Assembly (NCBI RefSeq): GCF_013141915.1 | Contig: NZ_SROX01000019.1 | Span: 1 to 64,000, forward strand | Reading direction: 5' to 3' | Source of the DNA: Cupriavidus necator | GTDB taxonomy: Bacteria; Pseudomonadota; Gammaproteobacteria; Burkholderiales; Burkholderiaceae | DNA: 64,000 bases | Shown: one piece after another, positions 25,316 to 35,606 of the stretch | How the letters are laid out: every line of letters starts with the position of its first letter | Numbering within the stretch: position 1 is the first letter of the stretch | Notes under the pieces: model-generated | What the model saw: only the letters and a program-made list of their open reading frames with translations | Database searches by the model: none | What the model was told of the DNA's origin: nothing | Made by a program: the position numbers and the translations under genes

Positions 25316-26842
25316 ATGCAAATCACCGGCGACATGCTGATCGGCGCACAAGCCGTGCGCGGCACCGAAGCGACGCTCCAGGCGATCAACCCCGCCACCG
25401 GCGCGGCGCTCGGCCCAGACTTCCACGGCGGCGGCCAGGCCGAGGTCGAGCGCGCCTGCGCGCTGGCCGAAGCCGCCTTCGACACTTACCGCAACACCAC
25501 GCCCGAACAGCGCGCAACCTTCCTCGAGGCCATTGCAGCGGGCATCGAGGCGCTGGGCGACACGCTGATCGAGCGCGCCCACCTGGAAAGCGCGCTGCCC
25601 ATCGCGCGCCTGCAGGGCGAGCGCGGCCGCACCGCCGGCCAGCTGCGCCTGTTCGCCACGGTGCTGCGCGAAGGCCGTTGGCAGCAAGCCACCTTCGACC
25701 CCGCGCTGCCCGAGCGCACCCCGCCGCGCCCGGACCTGCGCATGCAGCGCATCGCCATCGGCCCGGTGGCGGTGTTCGGCGCGAGCAATTTCCCGCTGGC
25801 CTTTTCGGTGGCTGGCGGCGACACCGCCGCGGCGCTGGCCGCCGGCTGCCCGGTGGTGGTCAAGGCGCATTCGGCGCACCTGGGTACCTCCGAACTGGTC
25901 GGGCGGGTCATCCAGCAGGCCGTGCAGGACGCGGGCCTGCCGCAGGGCGTGTTCTCGCTGCTGGTGGGCGCAGGCAATGTCATCGGCACGGCGCTGGTGT
26001 CGCACCCGGCGATCCAGGCCGTCGGCTTTACCGGCTCGCGTGCCGGCGGCATGGCGCTGATGCGCGCCGCCAACGCGCGCCCGCAGCCGATCCCCGTGTA
26101 CGCCGAGATGAGCAGCATCAACCCGGTGTTCCTGCTGCCCGCCGCACTCGACGCGCGCGGCGAGGAAATCGGCCGCCAGCTGGTCGATTCGCTGGTGCTG
26201 GGGGTCGGCCAGTTCTGCACCAACCCCGGTCTGGTGATCGGTATCGAAGGCCCCGCGCTGGACAAGTTCCGCGCGGCGGCGCTCGACGCGCTGCAAGGCA
26301 AGCCGGCGGCCACCATGCTGACACCCGGCATCCATGCCGCCTATGAGCAGGGCGTGGCGCAGCTGTCATCGCTCGACGGGCTGCGGCGCATCGGCAACGG
26401 CGTCGACGCCAGCGGCGCAAACCAGGCGCGGCCGGCGATGTTCGAAACCACCGCCGCGCAGTTCCTGGCGGACCATCGCATGCAGGCCGAGGTGTTTGGC
26501 CCGTCGACGGTCCTGGTGGTGTGCCGCGATATGGAAGAGATGCTGACCGTGGCGCGGCATCTGGAGGGCCAGCTGACGGCGACAATGCAGCTCGACGACG
26601 CCGACCACGCGGCCGCGCAGCGCCTGCTGCCGGTGCTGGAACGCAAGGCCGGTCGCGTGCTGTGCAACGGCTACCCCACCGGCGTCGAGGTGGCATACGC
26701 GATGGTGCATGGCGGGCCGTTCCCGGCAACTTCGGATGTGCGGACCACGTCGGTGGGCGCTACGGCGATCGACCGCTTCCTGCGGCCGGTTTGCTATCAG
26801 AACCTGCCGCAAGGGCTGCTGCCGGGAGCGCTGCGGAAATAA
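25316..26842 (+). CDS. 2-oxoglutarate semialdehyde dehydrogenase
   Basis: 508-residue NADP-type aldehyde dehydrogenase of the alpha-ketoglutaric semialdehyde dehydrogenase (KGSADH, aldehyde dehydrogenase NADP(+)) group. Seen: IGPVAVFGASNFPLAFSVAGGDTAAALAAG (Rossmann entry), GFTGSRAGG, the general base in YAEMSSINPVFL and the catalytic Cys in GVGQFCTNPGL. It oxidises 2,5-dioxopentanoate to 2-oxoglutarate, the final step of the hexarate route. ATG 25316 has AAGGAA eight bases upstream. Operon with kdgD is likely; a clear terminator follows. Confidence 0.93.
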   Translation: MQITGDMLIGAQAVRGTEATLQAINPATGAALGPDFHGGGQAEVERACALAEAAFDTYRNTTPEQRATFLEAIAAGIEALGDTLIERAHLESALPIARLQGERGRTAGQLRLFATVLREGRWQQATFDPALPERTPPRPDLRMQRIAIGPVAVFGASNFPLAFSVAGGDTAAALAAGCPVVVKAHSAHLGTSELVGRVIQQAVQDAGLPQGVFSLLVGAGNVIGTALVSHPAIQAVGFTGSRAGGMALMRAANARPQPIPVYAEMSSINPVFLLPAALDARGEEIGRQLVDSLVLGVGQFCTNPGLVIGIEGPALDKFRAAALDALQGKPAATMLTPGIHAAYEQGVAQLSSLDGLRRIGNGVDASGANQARPAMFETTAAQFLADHRMQAEVFGPSTVLVVCRDMEEMLTVARHLEGQLTATMQLDDADHAAAQRLLPVLERKAGRVLCNGYPTGVEVAYAMVHGGPFPATSDVRTTSVGATAIDRFLRPVCYQNLPQGLLPGALRK

Positions 26843-26860
26843 GGCAAGACGCTGGGATGT

Positions 26861-26891
26861 GCCCCGCCTGGTGCGGGGCTTTTTGTTTTTG
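26861..26891 (+). terminator. intrinsic terminator of the kdgD operon
   Basis: GCCCCGC-CTGGT-GCGGGGC hairpin (26861-26879) followed by TTTTTGTTTTT, 19 bases after the dehydrogenase stop codon. Confidence 0.9.
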
Positions 26892-26929
26892 GAAAGCCCA
26901 CAGGCTTATCCGATTTCCGGCTGGGTACT

Positions 26930-26953
26930 CCCTCTCCCGCTTGCGGGAGAGGG
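26930..26953. repeat. REP-like palindrome, copy 2
   Basis: CCCTCTCCCGC-TT-GCGGGAGAGGG, the same palindrome as at 20553-20576 with the loop inverted, and with the same GGAGCA(A/C)ACCA on its right-hand side. It lies between convergent genes (semialdehyde dehydrogenase and Bug receptor). Confidence 0.75.
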
Positions 26954-27034
26954 GAGCAAACCACCGCCGTATAGAGCCCCCAAAAAAAGACGGCCCGCAT
27001 TCACCATGCGAGCCGTGCTACCGCCACCACCACA

Positions 27035-28033
27035 TCAAGCCTCCAGCTTGATCCCCGCCTGCTTCACCACCCCCGCCCAGCGCGATTGCTCGGCGACGAA
27101 GAACTTGCCGGTCTCGCCCGGCGTCATCGTCACCACTTCGGCGCCCTGCGCCACGAGCTGCGCGCGCAGGTCCGGCGCGCGGATGATGCGGATCAGCTCG
27201 CCGCTGATGCGCGCCACCATCGCGTCGGGCATGCTGGCCGGCGCCATCACGCCCTGCCAGGTGCCCGATTCGAAGTTCGGCACACCCTGCTCGGCAATGG
27301 TTGGCACGTTCTGCAGCAGCGGCATGCGCGTGCGCTTGGATTGCGCGATCAGCTTGAGCTTGCCCGACTGCACATGCGGCAGCGTGGCAAGCATGCCGTT
27401 CATCAGCACCTGGGCGCTGCCGCCGACGGTATCGGCAATCGCCTGCGAGCCGCCCTTGTAAGGCACGTATTGCCACTTGGCGCCGGTGGCCTGCTCCACC
27501 GCCACGCCGGCCAGGTGCGGCGCGCTGCCGATGGCGGTCACGGCAAAATTGAGCTGGCTGCGCTGCGACAGCGCCACCAGTTCCTTCACGGTCGCGACCT
27601 GCACCGAAGGATGCACCACCAGCAGGTGCGGCGAATACGCCAGCATCGACACCGGCTTGAGATCCTTGGCGATATTGAAGGTCAGCTTGGTGTACACCGA
27701 CGGGCTGATGGCCAGCGCGCCGATATCGCACAGCAACAGCGTGTGGTTGTCGGTGGCCTGCGCGACCAGCGCCGCGCCGACGTTGCCATTGGCACCGGGG
27801 CGGTTGTCCACCACCACCGACTGCCCCAGCGCCTCGCCCAGCTGCTTGCTGATCAGGCGCGCGATGATGTCCGACGAGCCACCGGCGGTGTACGGCACCA
27901 CCAGGCGGATCGGACGGTTGGGCCAGTCCGGCGCGGCGTGCGCGGCCGGTGACAGCCCGGCGAGCGGCCCCGCCGCCAGGCCGGCGGCCAGTGCGGAAGA
28001 TTGCTTGAGAAAGTTGCGGCGTCCGTGGGTCAT
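27035..28033 (-). CDS. Bug/TctC-type substrate-binding protein, Tat-exported
   Basis: 332-residue periplasmic solute receptor of the Bug family (tripartite tricarboxylate transporter receptor). Twin-arginine signal GRRNFLKQ followed by a hydrophobic stretch and AHA cleavage site; mature part WPNRPIRLVVPYTAGGSSDIIARLI, VDNRPGANGNVGAALVAQA, PYKGGSQAIADTVGGSAQVLMNG are standard Bug signatures. It binds a small carboxylate. No tctA/tctB membrane genes are in the window, as is usual for orphan Bug proteins. It is the third gene downstream of gudD on the minus strand, so glucarate or a related hexarate is the expected ligand, by inference. Confidence 0.9.
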   Translation of the reverse strand: MTHGRRNFLKQSSALAAGLAAGPLAGLSPAAHAAPDWPNRPIRLVVPYTAGGSSDIIARLISKQLGEALGQSVVVDNRPGANGNVGAALVAQATDNHTLLLCDIGALAISPSVYTKLTFNIAKDLKPVSMLAYSPHLLVVHPSVQVATVKELVALSQRSQLNFAVTAIGSAPHLAGVAVEQATGAKWQYVPYKGGSQAIADTVGGSAQVLMNGMLATLPHVQSGKLKLIAQSKRTRMPLLQNVPTIAEQGVPNFESGTWQGVMAPASMPDAMVARISGELIRIIRAPDLRAQLVAQGAEVVTMTPGETGKFFVAEQSRWAGVVKQAGIKLEA

Positions 28034-28134
28034 GCTGTGGTCTCCTGTCGATGGCGCGCGCGCCGGCGCGGCACGGGTGAACGTGCAGGGCGGGCGCGGG
28101 CGGTGCTTTTGCTTTGGTTTTGGGTGCGATGGCG

Positions 28135-29160
28135 TCAGTCCAGCGCGATCTTGCCCTTCTCGATCACGGTCTTCCAGCGCTGCAATTCCTGCGCCTCGAA
28201 CTGGTTGAACTGCTCGGGCGTGTTGGCCACCACCTCGAACCCGCTCTCCGTCAGCGTCTGGCGCATCTTCGGGTCGTTCAGCGACGACACCAGCGCGCCG
28301 TGCAGGCGGCTCTTGATCGCGGGCGGCAGGCCGCGCGGCGCGGCCACGCCCTGCCAGGAGTAGACCTCGACATCCTTGACGCCGGCCTCGGCCATGGTGG
28401 GCACATTGGGCAGCACCGGCGAGCGCTTGTCAGAGGTCACCGCCATCGCCTTGAGCTTGCCGGCGCGGATATGCTGCAACACGGCGTTGATGTTCTGGAA
28501 CGACACGTCGACCTGGCCGGCCAGCAGGTCGGAGATGGCCGGGCCGCCGCCCTTGTAAGGCACGTGCAGGCCGTCGGTGGCGCTTTTCTGCCAGAACAGT
28601 GCCGCGGTCAGGTGGTCGGACGAGCCTGCGCCGGACGAGGCAAAGCTGACCTTGCCCGGGTTCTTCTTCATGTAGGCCACCAGTTCCGCCAGCGTGTTGG
28701 CCGGGAACCGCGGATTGGCGACCAGCACGTTGGGCGCGCGCACCGCAACGGTCAGCAGGTCGAAATCCTTGGCCGGGTCATAGGCCAGGTTCTTCTGCAG
28801 GAACGGGTTCACCGCATAGACGCCGATCGAAGCGACCATCATGGTGTAGCCGTCGGCCGGCGCGCGCTTGACGTAGGTGGCGCCGATGGCGCCGGTGGCG
28901 CCGGGACGGTTGTCGATCACGAACGGCTGGCCCAGTTTCTCATTGAGCGGCACCGTCAGCATGCGCGCGATGGCGTCGCTGGAGCCGCCCGGCGGGAACG
29001 GCACCACTACCGATACCGGGCGTTGCGGCCATTCCTGCGCCGCGGCGCCGGCCGTGGCGCTGAAGGTGAGGGCCGCCACCGCGGCGACCGAGCCGAGCGC
29101 GACGGCGCGCAGCCAGCGGTTCAGGCGCGGCGCGCCCTGGCATGGGAAGGTGTACATCAT
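28135..29160 (-). CDS. Bug/TctC-type substrate-binding protein, Sec-exported
   Basis: 341-residue Bug receptor, second in the glucarate operon. Sec signal peptide (RAVALGSVAAVAALTFSATAGAAA), then WPQRPVSVVVPFPPGGSSDAIARML, VIDNRPGATGAIGATYVKRA, PYKGGGPAISDLLAGQVDVSF. ATG 29160 (with a second ATG three bases on) has GCAGGAGA upstream. It lies 80 bases after gudD and 101 before the Tat-exported Bug gene. Having two receptors exported by different routes in one operon is unusual and may reflect different ligands. Confidence 0.9.
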   Translation of the reverse strand: MMYTFPCQGAPRLNRWLRAVALGSVAAVAALTFSATAGAAAQEWPQRPVSVVVPFPPGGSSDAIARMLTVPLNEKLGQPFVIDNRPGATGAIGATYVKRAPADGYTMMVASIGVYAVNPFLQKNLAYDPAKDFDLLTVAVRAPNVLVANPRFPANTLAELVAYMKKNPGKVSFASSGAGSSDHLTAALFWQKSATDGLHVPYKGGGPAISDLLAGQVDVSFQNINAVLQHIRAGKLKAMAVTSDKRSPVLPNVPTMAEAGVKDVEVYSWQGVAAPRGLPPAIKSRLHGALVSSLNDPKMRQTLTESGFEVVANTPEQFNQFEAQELQRWKTVIEKGKIALD

Positions 29161-29240
29161 TGTCTCCTGCAGTGTCTTGATGAAGGGGGCCGGCCGTCCC
29201 GATGGCGGCAGCGGCCGTTGGCGTCTTCGCCGGTGCCGTG

Positions 29241-30596
29241 TCAGCGCACCATGCACGGCGCCTTGTTGTTGAACTTCCAGCCTGGGATCAGGAACTGCAT
29301 CGCCGCGGCATCGTCGCGCGCGCCCAGGCCCTTGCGCTGGTACAGCTCGTGCGCGCGCGCCAGGGCGTCCAGGTCGAGCTCGACGCCCAGCCCCGGGGTC
29401 TTGGGCACCTGCACCAGCCCGCCTTCGATCTTGAGCGGGTTGCGGGTCAGGTGTTCGCCGTCCTGCCAGATCCAGTGCGTGTCGATGGCGGTAACGCGCC
29501 CCGGCGCGGCGGCCGCCACGTGGGTGAACATCGCCAGCGAGATATCGAAGTGGTTGTTCGAATGCGAGCCCCAGGTGAGGCCCCATTCGGCGCACATCTG
29601 CGCCACCCGCACCGAGCCCTGCATGGTCCAGAAGTGCGGGTCGGCCAGCGGGATGTCGACCGACTGCAGCCGTACCGCGTGACCCATCTGGCGCCAGTCG
29701 GTGGCGATCATGTTGGTCGCGGTGGGCAGGCCGGTGGCGGTGCGGAATTCGGCCATGATCTCGCGCCCCGAGTAGCCGTCCTCGGCACCGCACGGGTCTT
29801 CGGCATAGGCCAGCACGCCACGCTTGTCGCGGCACAGGCGCACGGCTTCCGCCAGCGACCACGCGCCGTTGGGGTCCAGCGTGATGCGGGCCTTCGGGAA
29901 GCGCTCGGCCAGCGCCAGGATCGCCTCCATCTCTTCATCGCCGCGCAGCACGCCGCCCTTGAGCTTGAAGTCGTTGAAGCCGTAGCGCTCATACGCCGCT
30001 TCGGCCAGCCGCACCACGGCCTCGGGCGTCATCGCCACTTCATTGCGCAGGCGGAACCAGGCGTTGTCCGCGTCCGGCTCGGTGCGGTAGTCCAGCGTGG
30101 TGCGCTGGCGCTCGCCGATATAGAACAGGTAGCCCAGCATCTCGACCGCGTCGCGCTGCTGGCCTTCACCCAGCAGCGCGGCCACCGGCACTTCCAGGTG
30201 CTGGCCGAGCAGGTCGAGCAGCGCCGCCTCCAGCGCCGTAACAGCGTGGATGGTGATGCGCAAGTCGAAGGTCTGCAGGCCGCGACCACCGGCATCGCGG
30301 CCGGCAAAGGCCGCGCGCACGCGGTTCAGCAGGGCCTGGTACTGTCCGATGGGCTGGCCCACCAGCAGCGGCCGCGCGTCCTCCAGGGTCTGGCGGATGC
30401 CTTCGCCGCCTGGCACTTCGCCCACGCCGGTATGGCCGGCGCTGTCGCGCACGATCACGATATTGCGCGTGAAGTACGGGCCATGGGCGCCGGACAGGTT
30501 CATCAGCATGCTGTCATGCCCGGCGACGGGCACCACGGTCAGTTCGGTCACGACCGGGGTGTGGGCGGACGCCATGGGGGTGGCGGTAAGGGTCAT
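29241..30596 (-). CDS. gudD: glucarate dehydratase
   Basis: 451-residue enolase-superfamily enzyme converting D-glucarate to 5-dehydro-4-deoxy-D-glucarate. Catalytic elements: the K-x-K base in NDFKLKGGVL, metal ligands Asp in ITLDPNGAW, Glu in AYAEDPCG and Asn in TATNMIATDW, and the His base in WGSHSNNHFDISL. Length matches E. coli GudD. ATG 30596 begins the typical TPVVTELTVVPVAGHDSMLMNLSGAH start; GGAGAC lies about 15 bases upstream and ATG 30575 is a possible alternative. First gene of a minus-strand operon with two Bug receptors, divergent from the GntR regulator, with the operator between them. Confidence 0.95.
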   Translation of the reverse strand: MTLTATPMASAHTPVVTELTVVPVAGHDSMLMNLSGAHGPYFTRNIVIVRDSAGHTGVGEVPGGEGIRQTLEDARPLLVGQPIGQYQALLNRVRAAFAGRDAGGRGLQTFDLRITIHAVTALEAALLDLLGQHLEVPVAALLGEGQQRDAVEMLGYLFYIGERQRTTLDYRTEPDADNAWFRLRNEVAMTPEAVVRLAEAAYERYGFNDFKLKGGVLRGDEEMEAILALAERFPKARITLDPNGAWSLAEAVRLCRDKRGVLAYAEDPCGAEDGYSGREIMAEFRTATGLPTATNMIATDWRQMGHAVRLQSVDIPLADPHFWTMQGSVRVAQMCAEWGLTWGSHSNNHFDISLAMFTHVAAAAPGRVTAIDTHWIWQDGEHLTRNPLKIEGGLVQVPKTPGLGVELDLDALARAHELYQRKGLGARDDAAAMQFLIPGWKFNNKAPCMVR

Positions 30597-30662
30597 CTCA
30601 GGACTGTCTCCGGCATTGCCGCGGGGCGTACGATCAGCCACCCGGGCCTCAGTGTTGCGTAT

Positions 30663-30689
30663 GTTATCTGTCATCGTATGACTGATAAC
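30663..30689. promoter_or_regulatory. glucarate regulon operator (gudD/gntR side)
   Basis: A 27-base imperfect palindrome: left arm GTTATCTGTCAT, centre CGT, right arm ATGACTGATAAC, with 11 of 12 arm positions paired. The core GTCAT-CGT-ATGAC is perfect. A TATAAT at 30694-30699 just to the right can serve as the -10 of the GntR gene, whose -35/spacer would then be covered by the operator. gudD starts 67 bases to the left. The right arm is identical to the one before kdgD. Confidence 0.7.
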
Positions 30690-30764
30690 CCAGTATAATG
30701 AGGCCATCTCGAACCGGTCAAGTCCGGGAAACCCCGCCCGTATCCGTCTCCGTACGCAGCTGCC

Positions 30765-31526
30765 ATGCCGAACGCACAACCCCTTGTTCCCGCCCCCAGC
30801 CCCACCCCGCTGCGCCGCCGCGGCCGCACGCTTGCCGAAGAAGTCGTACAAGCCCTTGGCGAGCAGATCCGCCAGGGCGAGCTCAAGCCCGGCGATAAGC
30901 TGCCCACTGAATCCGAGATCATGGCCGCCATGGGTGTCAGCCGCACCGTAGTGCGCGAGGCGCTGTCGCGGCTGCAGGCCAGCGGCCAGGTGGAAACGCG
31001 CCACGGCATCGGCACGTTCGTGCTGGAACGCCCGGCCGAGGCGCCCTCTCCGTTCCGGATCGGGCCGGACGCGCTGGGCACGGCCATGGATGTGATGGCA
31101 ATGCTGGAGTTTCGCGTCAGCGTGGAGGCGGAGGCTGCCGGCCTGGCCGCCGCGCGCCGCACCGAGGCACAGCTGGCGGCGATGCGCCAGGCGCTGGATG
31201 AACTCAAGCACGGTGCCGGCGCCGGCAATGACGCCGTGGAAAGCGACTTCGCCTTCCACCTGGCCATCGCACGCGCCACCGGCAACCGCTATTTCACCGA
31301 CATCATGGGCCACCTGGGCACCATGGTGATCCCGCGCAGCCGCCTGCAGGTCAGCTCCCCGGAACGGGTCCAGTACCTGGAACGCGTCAGCATCGAGCAC
31401 GAAAACATCTACGACGCGATCGAGCGCCGCGACCCCGATGCCGCCAAGGCCGCCATGCGCATGCACCTGACCAACAGCCGCGAGCGGCTGCGCAAGGCCT
31501 CGGGCTCGGCCAGCCCGCAAGGCTGA
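30765..31526 (+). CDS. GntR/FadR family regulator of glucarate genes
   Basis: 253-residue FadR-subfamily repressor. N-terminal winged helix (RRGRTLAEEVVQALGEQIRQGELKPGDKLPTESEIMAAMGVSRTVVREALSRL) and C-terminal FCD domain with helical bundle (FRVSVEAEAAGLAA, DFAFHLAIARATGNRYF, EHENIYDAIERRDPDAAKAAMRMHL) that binds a carboxylate, probably with a metal held by the Asp/His residues. Divergent from gudD with a large palindromic operator in between. The natural effector should be D-glucarate or a pathway intermediate. ATG 30765 fits the family start. Confidence 0.9.
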   Translation: MPNAQPLVPAPSPTPLRRRGRTLAEEVVQALGEQIRQGELKPGDKLPTESEIMAAMGVSRTVVREALSRLQASGQVETRHGIGTFVLERPAEAPSPFRIGPDALGTAMDVMAMLEFRVSVEAEAAGLAAARRTEAQLAAMRQALDELKHGAGAGNDAVESDFAFHLAIARATGNRYFTDIMGHLGTMVIPRSRLQVSSPERVQYLERVSIEHENIYDAIERRDPDAAKAAMRMHLTNSRERLRKASGSASPQG

Positions 31527-31601
31527 AGCGCGGCGCGCATGCCGGGGGCATGCGCCGTTAAGTTATACGATGTCTAATGAGAACGCGTGCGGGCGCTCGC
31601 C

Positions 31602-32231
31602 CTAGGGCGTCAGCCGGCACCGGCGGGCGAAGTCGACCAGTTCAACCAGCGACGACACTTGCAGCTTGTTCATGATGCGAGCCTTGTAGCTGCTGACGGT
31701 CTTGTTGCTGATAAACAGGCTCTCGCTGATGGCCTTGTACGACATGCCGCGCGCCAGCATCTGCAGCACCACCAGTTCCTTGTCGGACAGCCGCCGCAGC
31801 ATCTCGTCGTCGGCCGACATCGACTGGCGCGGCGCGCCGCCGCGCCCCAGCAGCGGAAACACGGTGTAGCCGGCCAGCACCGCCTCGACCGCGCGCAGGA
31901 TCTCCTTGATGTCCTGCGTCTTGCTGACGAAGCCCTGTGCGCCGGCCTGCCAGGAGCGGCTGACGAACACTGCCGGGTCCAGCGCCGTTACCACCAGGAT
32001 GCGCACCTGCGGATGGATCGCGCGCAGGCGCGGCGCCACGTCGAGCCCGCTCGAGCGCGGGATGTCCAGGTCCAGCAGCACCAGGTCCGGCATGCGCGCG
32101 CGCACCATTTCAATGGCGCATTGGCCGTTGTCCGCCTCGATCACCTCGTCGACGCCAAGCAGTTGCGACAGATGGTGCCGAAGCACCAGCCGCATCGCCG
32201 GATGGTCGTCAACGATCAGGATGGTTGTCAT
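31602..32231 (-). CDS. NarL/LuxR-type orphan response regulator
   Basis: 209-residue two-component regulator. Receiver domain about 1-120 (ILIVDDHPAMR, phospho-acceptor Asp54 in VLLDLDIPR, Thr in VVTALDP, Lys in FVSKTQ) and a C-terminal LuxR-type helix-turn-helix (LSDKELVVLQMLARGMSYKAISESLFISNKTVSSYKARIMNKL), BvgA/EvgA-like. No histidine kinase gene adjoins it; the closest is the large hybrid kinase at 35.6 kb on the other strand. ATG 32231 is preceded by a weak ribosome site. Target genes unknown. Confidence 0.9.
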   Translation of the reverse strand: MTTILIVDDHPAMRLVLRHHLSQLLGVDEVIEADNGQCAIEMVRARMPDLVLLDLDIPRSSGLDVAPRLRAIHPQVRILVVTALDPAVFVSRSWQAGAQGFVSKTQDIKEILRAVEAVLAGYTVFPLLGRGGAPRQSMSADDEMLRRLSDKELVVLQMLARGMSYKAISESLFISNKTVSSYKARIMNKLQVSSLVELVDFARRCRLTP

Positions 32232-32543
32232 GCGCAGGTCCGAGGTTCGAGGCAGGCATCGGGCTCAGGCAGCATCCCCGGCAGCAATGGGAAAGCACTA
32301 ACGGCGCACGCCGGTACGCGATGCCACGCCAGTATAGGGAGCGGCAAGCGCGCACAGGATGGGAGGAATCCGCATCGCTTGCAGCGAAAATCCTAGGCCG
32401 GCCTCAGACGTGCGGCGCTGCGCGCGGGCCGCGCCGGCGCCGGCCCCGGGCGCGTGTCCCTGCCCGCGGCAGGGACAACGGCAAGCGGCCAGTGGTGCTA
32501 CTCTATTCGGGCGTGTTTCATCATTCCATCCATGGAGAACACT

Positions 32544-34652
<2,109 letters not shown>

Positions 34653-34706
34653 CGGCGACCCACGCAAGGGGTCGCGCGGGGACTTCGTCGACGCGCCGGC
34701 CCTGAG

Positions 34707-34740
34707 CTGGGCGCGCGCCCGCCGGCGGGCGCGCGCCCAG
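34707..34740. repeat. perfect 34-base GC-only-loop palindrome
   Basis: A perfect inverted repeat with two 17-base arms and no spacer: left arm CTGGGCGCGCGCCCGCC, right arm its exact complement. It lies 55 bases after the EF-G stop. There is no T-run on either side. It is the most prominent feature of the 381-base gap between EF-G and the PRC-barrel gene; the rest of that gap holds no gene I can support. Confidence 0.7.
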
Positions 34741-35033
34741 GCGGCATATTGAAGACCTGCGCCGTGCCCCTTGGCTGCCGCCACCCACCGGGGGCGCGCT
34801 ATCCGCCTTTGCGTTGCGGTGGCACCACGGCGCCGCTCGCGCAGTGCCAGTGCCGATGCGTTGTTTTTGCAAGCCCCGCGAAAGAATTACCACCACTGCT
34901 TGCTCGCCAGGGCGGCCGGGGGCCGCGCGGGGCGCCGCCGCCCGGCGATCCGCGCAGAAACCACGCCAAACCGACGCAGGCATGGTCATTGCGCACGCCA
35001 TGCATTCCACCGTCTCGCGACAAGGAGCACAGC

Positions 35034-35459
35034 ATGCAAACCCAACCTCCCAGCAGTCAAGGCGCAGCCATCGTCGGTTCCGGCGTGGGCGAAGGCCCGG
35101 GCCCGGAAGTGATGGCCGCTTCCAGCCTGGATGGCACCAAGGCTTATTCGTCCGATGGCGAGCATGTCGGCAAGATCTCGGAGATCATGCTGGACGTGCC
35201 GCACGGCCGCATTGCCTATGCGGTGCTGACCACCGGTGGCTTCCTCGGCATAGGTGACACCTTGCACGCCATCCCGTGGAATGCGCTGGTCATGGATACC
35301 GACGAAAAGTGCTTCCGGATCGCCGTGACGGCGGACCGGATCAAGTCCGCCCCGGGCTTCAACAAGGACAGCTGGCCAAGCATGGCCGACCCGCAATGGG
35401 GCAAGTCGCTGCACGAATACTACGGGCGTGACCCGTACTGGATCTCTCCGCCGCTGTAA
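35034..35459 (+). CDS. PRC-barrel domain protein
   Basis: 141-residue soluble protein with one PRC-barrel domain (MAASSLDGTKAYSSDGEHVGKISEIMLDVPHGRIAYAVLTTGGFLGIGDTLHAIPWNAL), related to domains of RimM and photosynthetic reaction-centre H subunits, and common in small stress-related proteins of Burkholderiales. The C-terminal tail (WGKSLHEYYGRDPYW) is typical of this group. ATG 35034 with AAGGAG eight bases upstream is preferred to upstream candidates. It stands alone; function unknown, perhaps a stress or membrane-associated adaptor. Confidence 0.85.
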   Translation: MQTQPPSSQGAAIVGSGVGEGPGPEVMAASSLDGTKAYSSDGEHVGKISEIMLDVPHGRIAYAVLTTGGFLGIGDTLHAIPWNALVMDTDEKCFRIAVTADRIKSAPGFNKDSWPSMADPQWGKSLHEYYGRDPYWISPPL

Positions 35460-35606
35460 TCGGATTGCAGCAAGCTGCGGGATCGGGCCGCGAGTGCGCC
35501 GCCACAGGCGCCCCGCGGCCTGCTTGCATTGCGCGGCAAGGCTAGGCACAGTCTGACCCAGACGCGCGGGCCGAACGCCGGGGCCGGTGCGCCCCGCGAG
35601 ACGACC

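Noticed and set aside
34707..34740. Calling the 34-base palindrome an intrinsic terminator of EF-G
   Set aside because: There is no T-run after either arm and the stem is much longer than typical; I list it as an unexplained palindrome instead.
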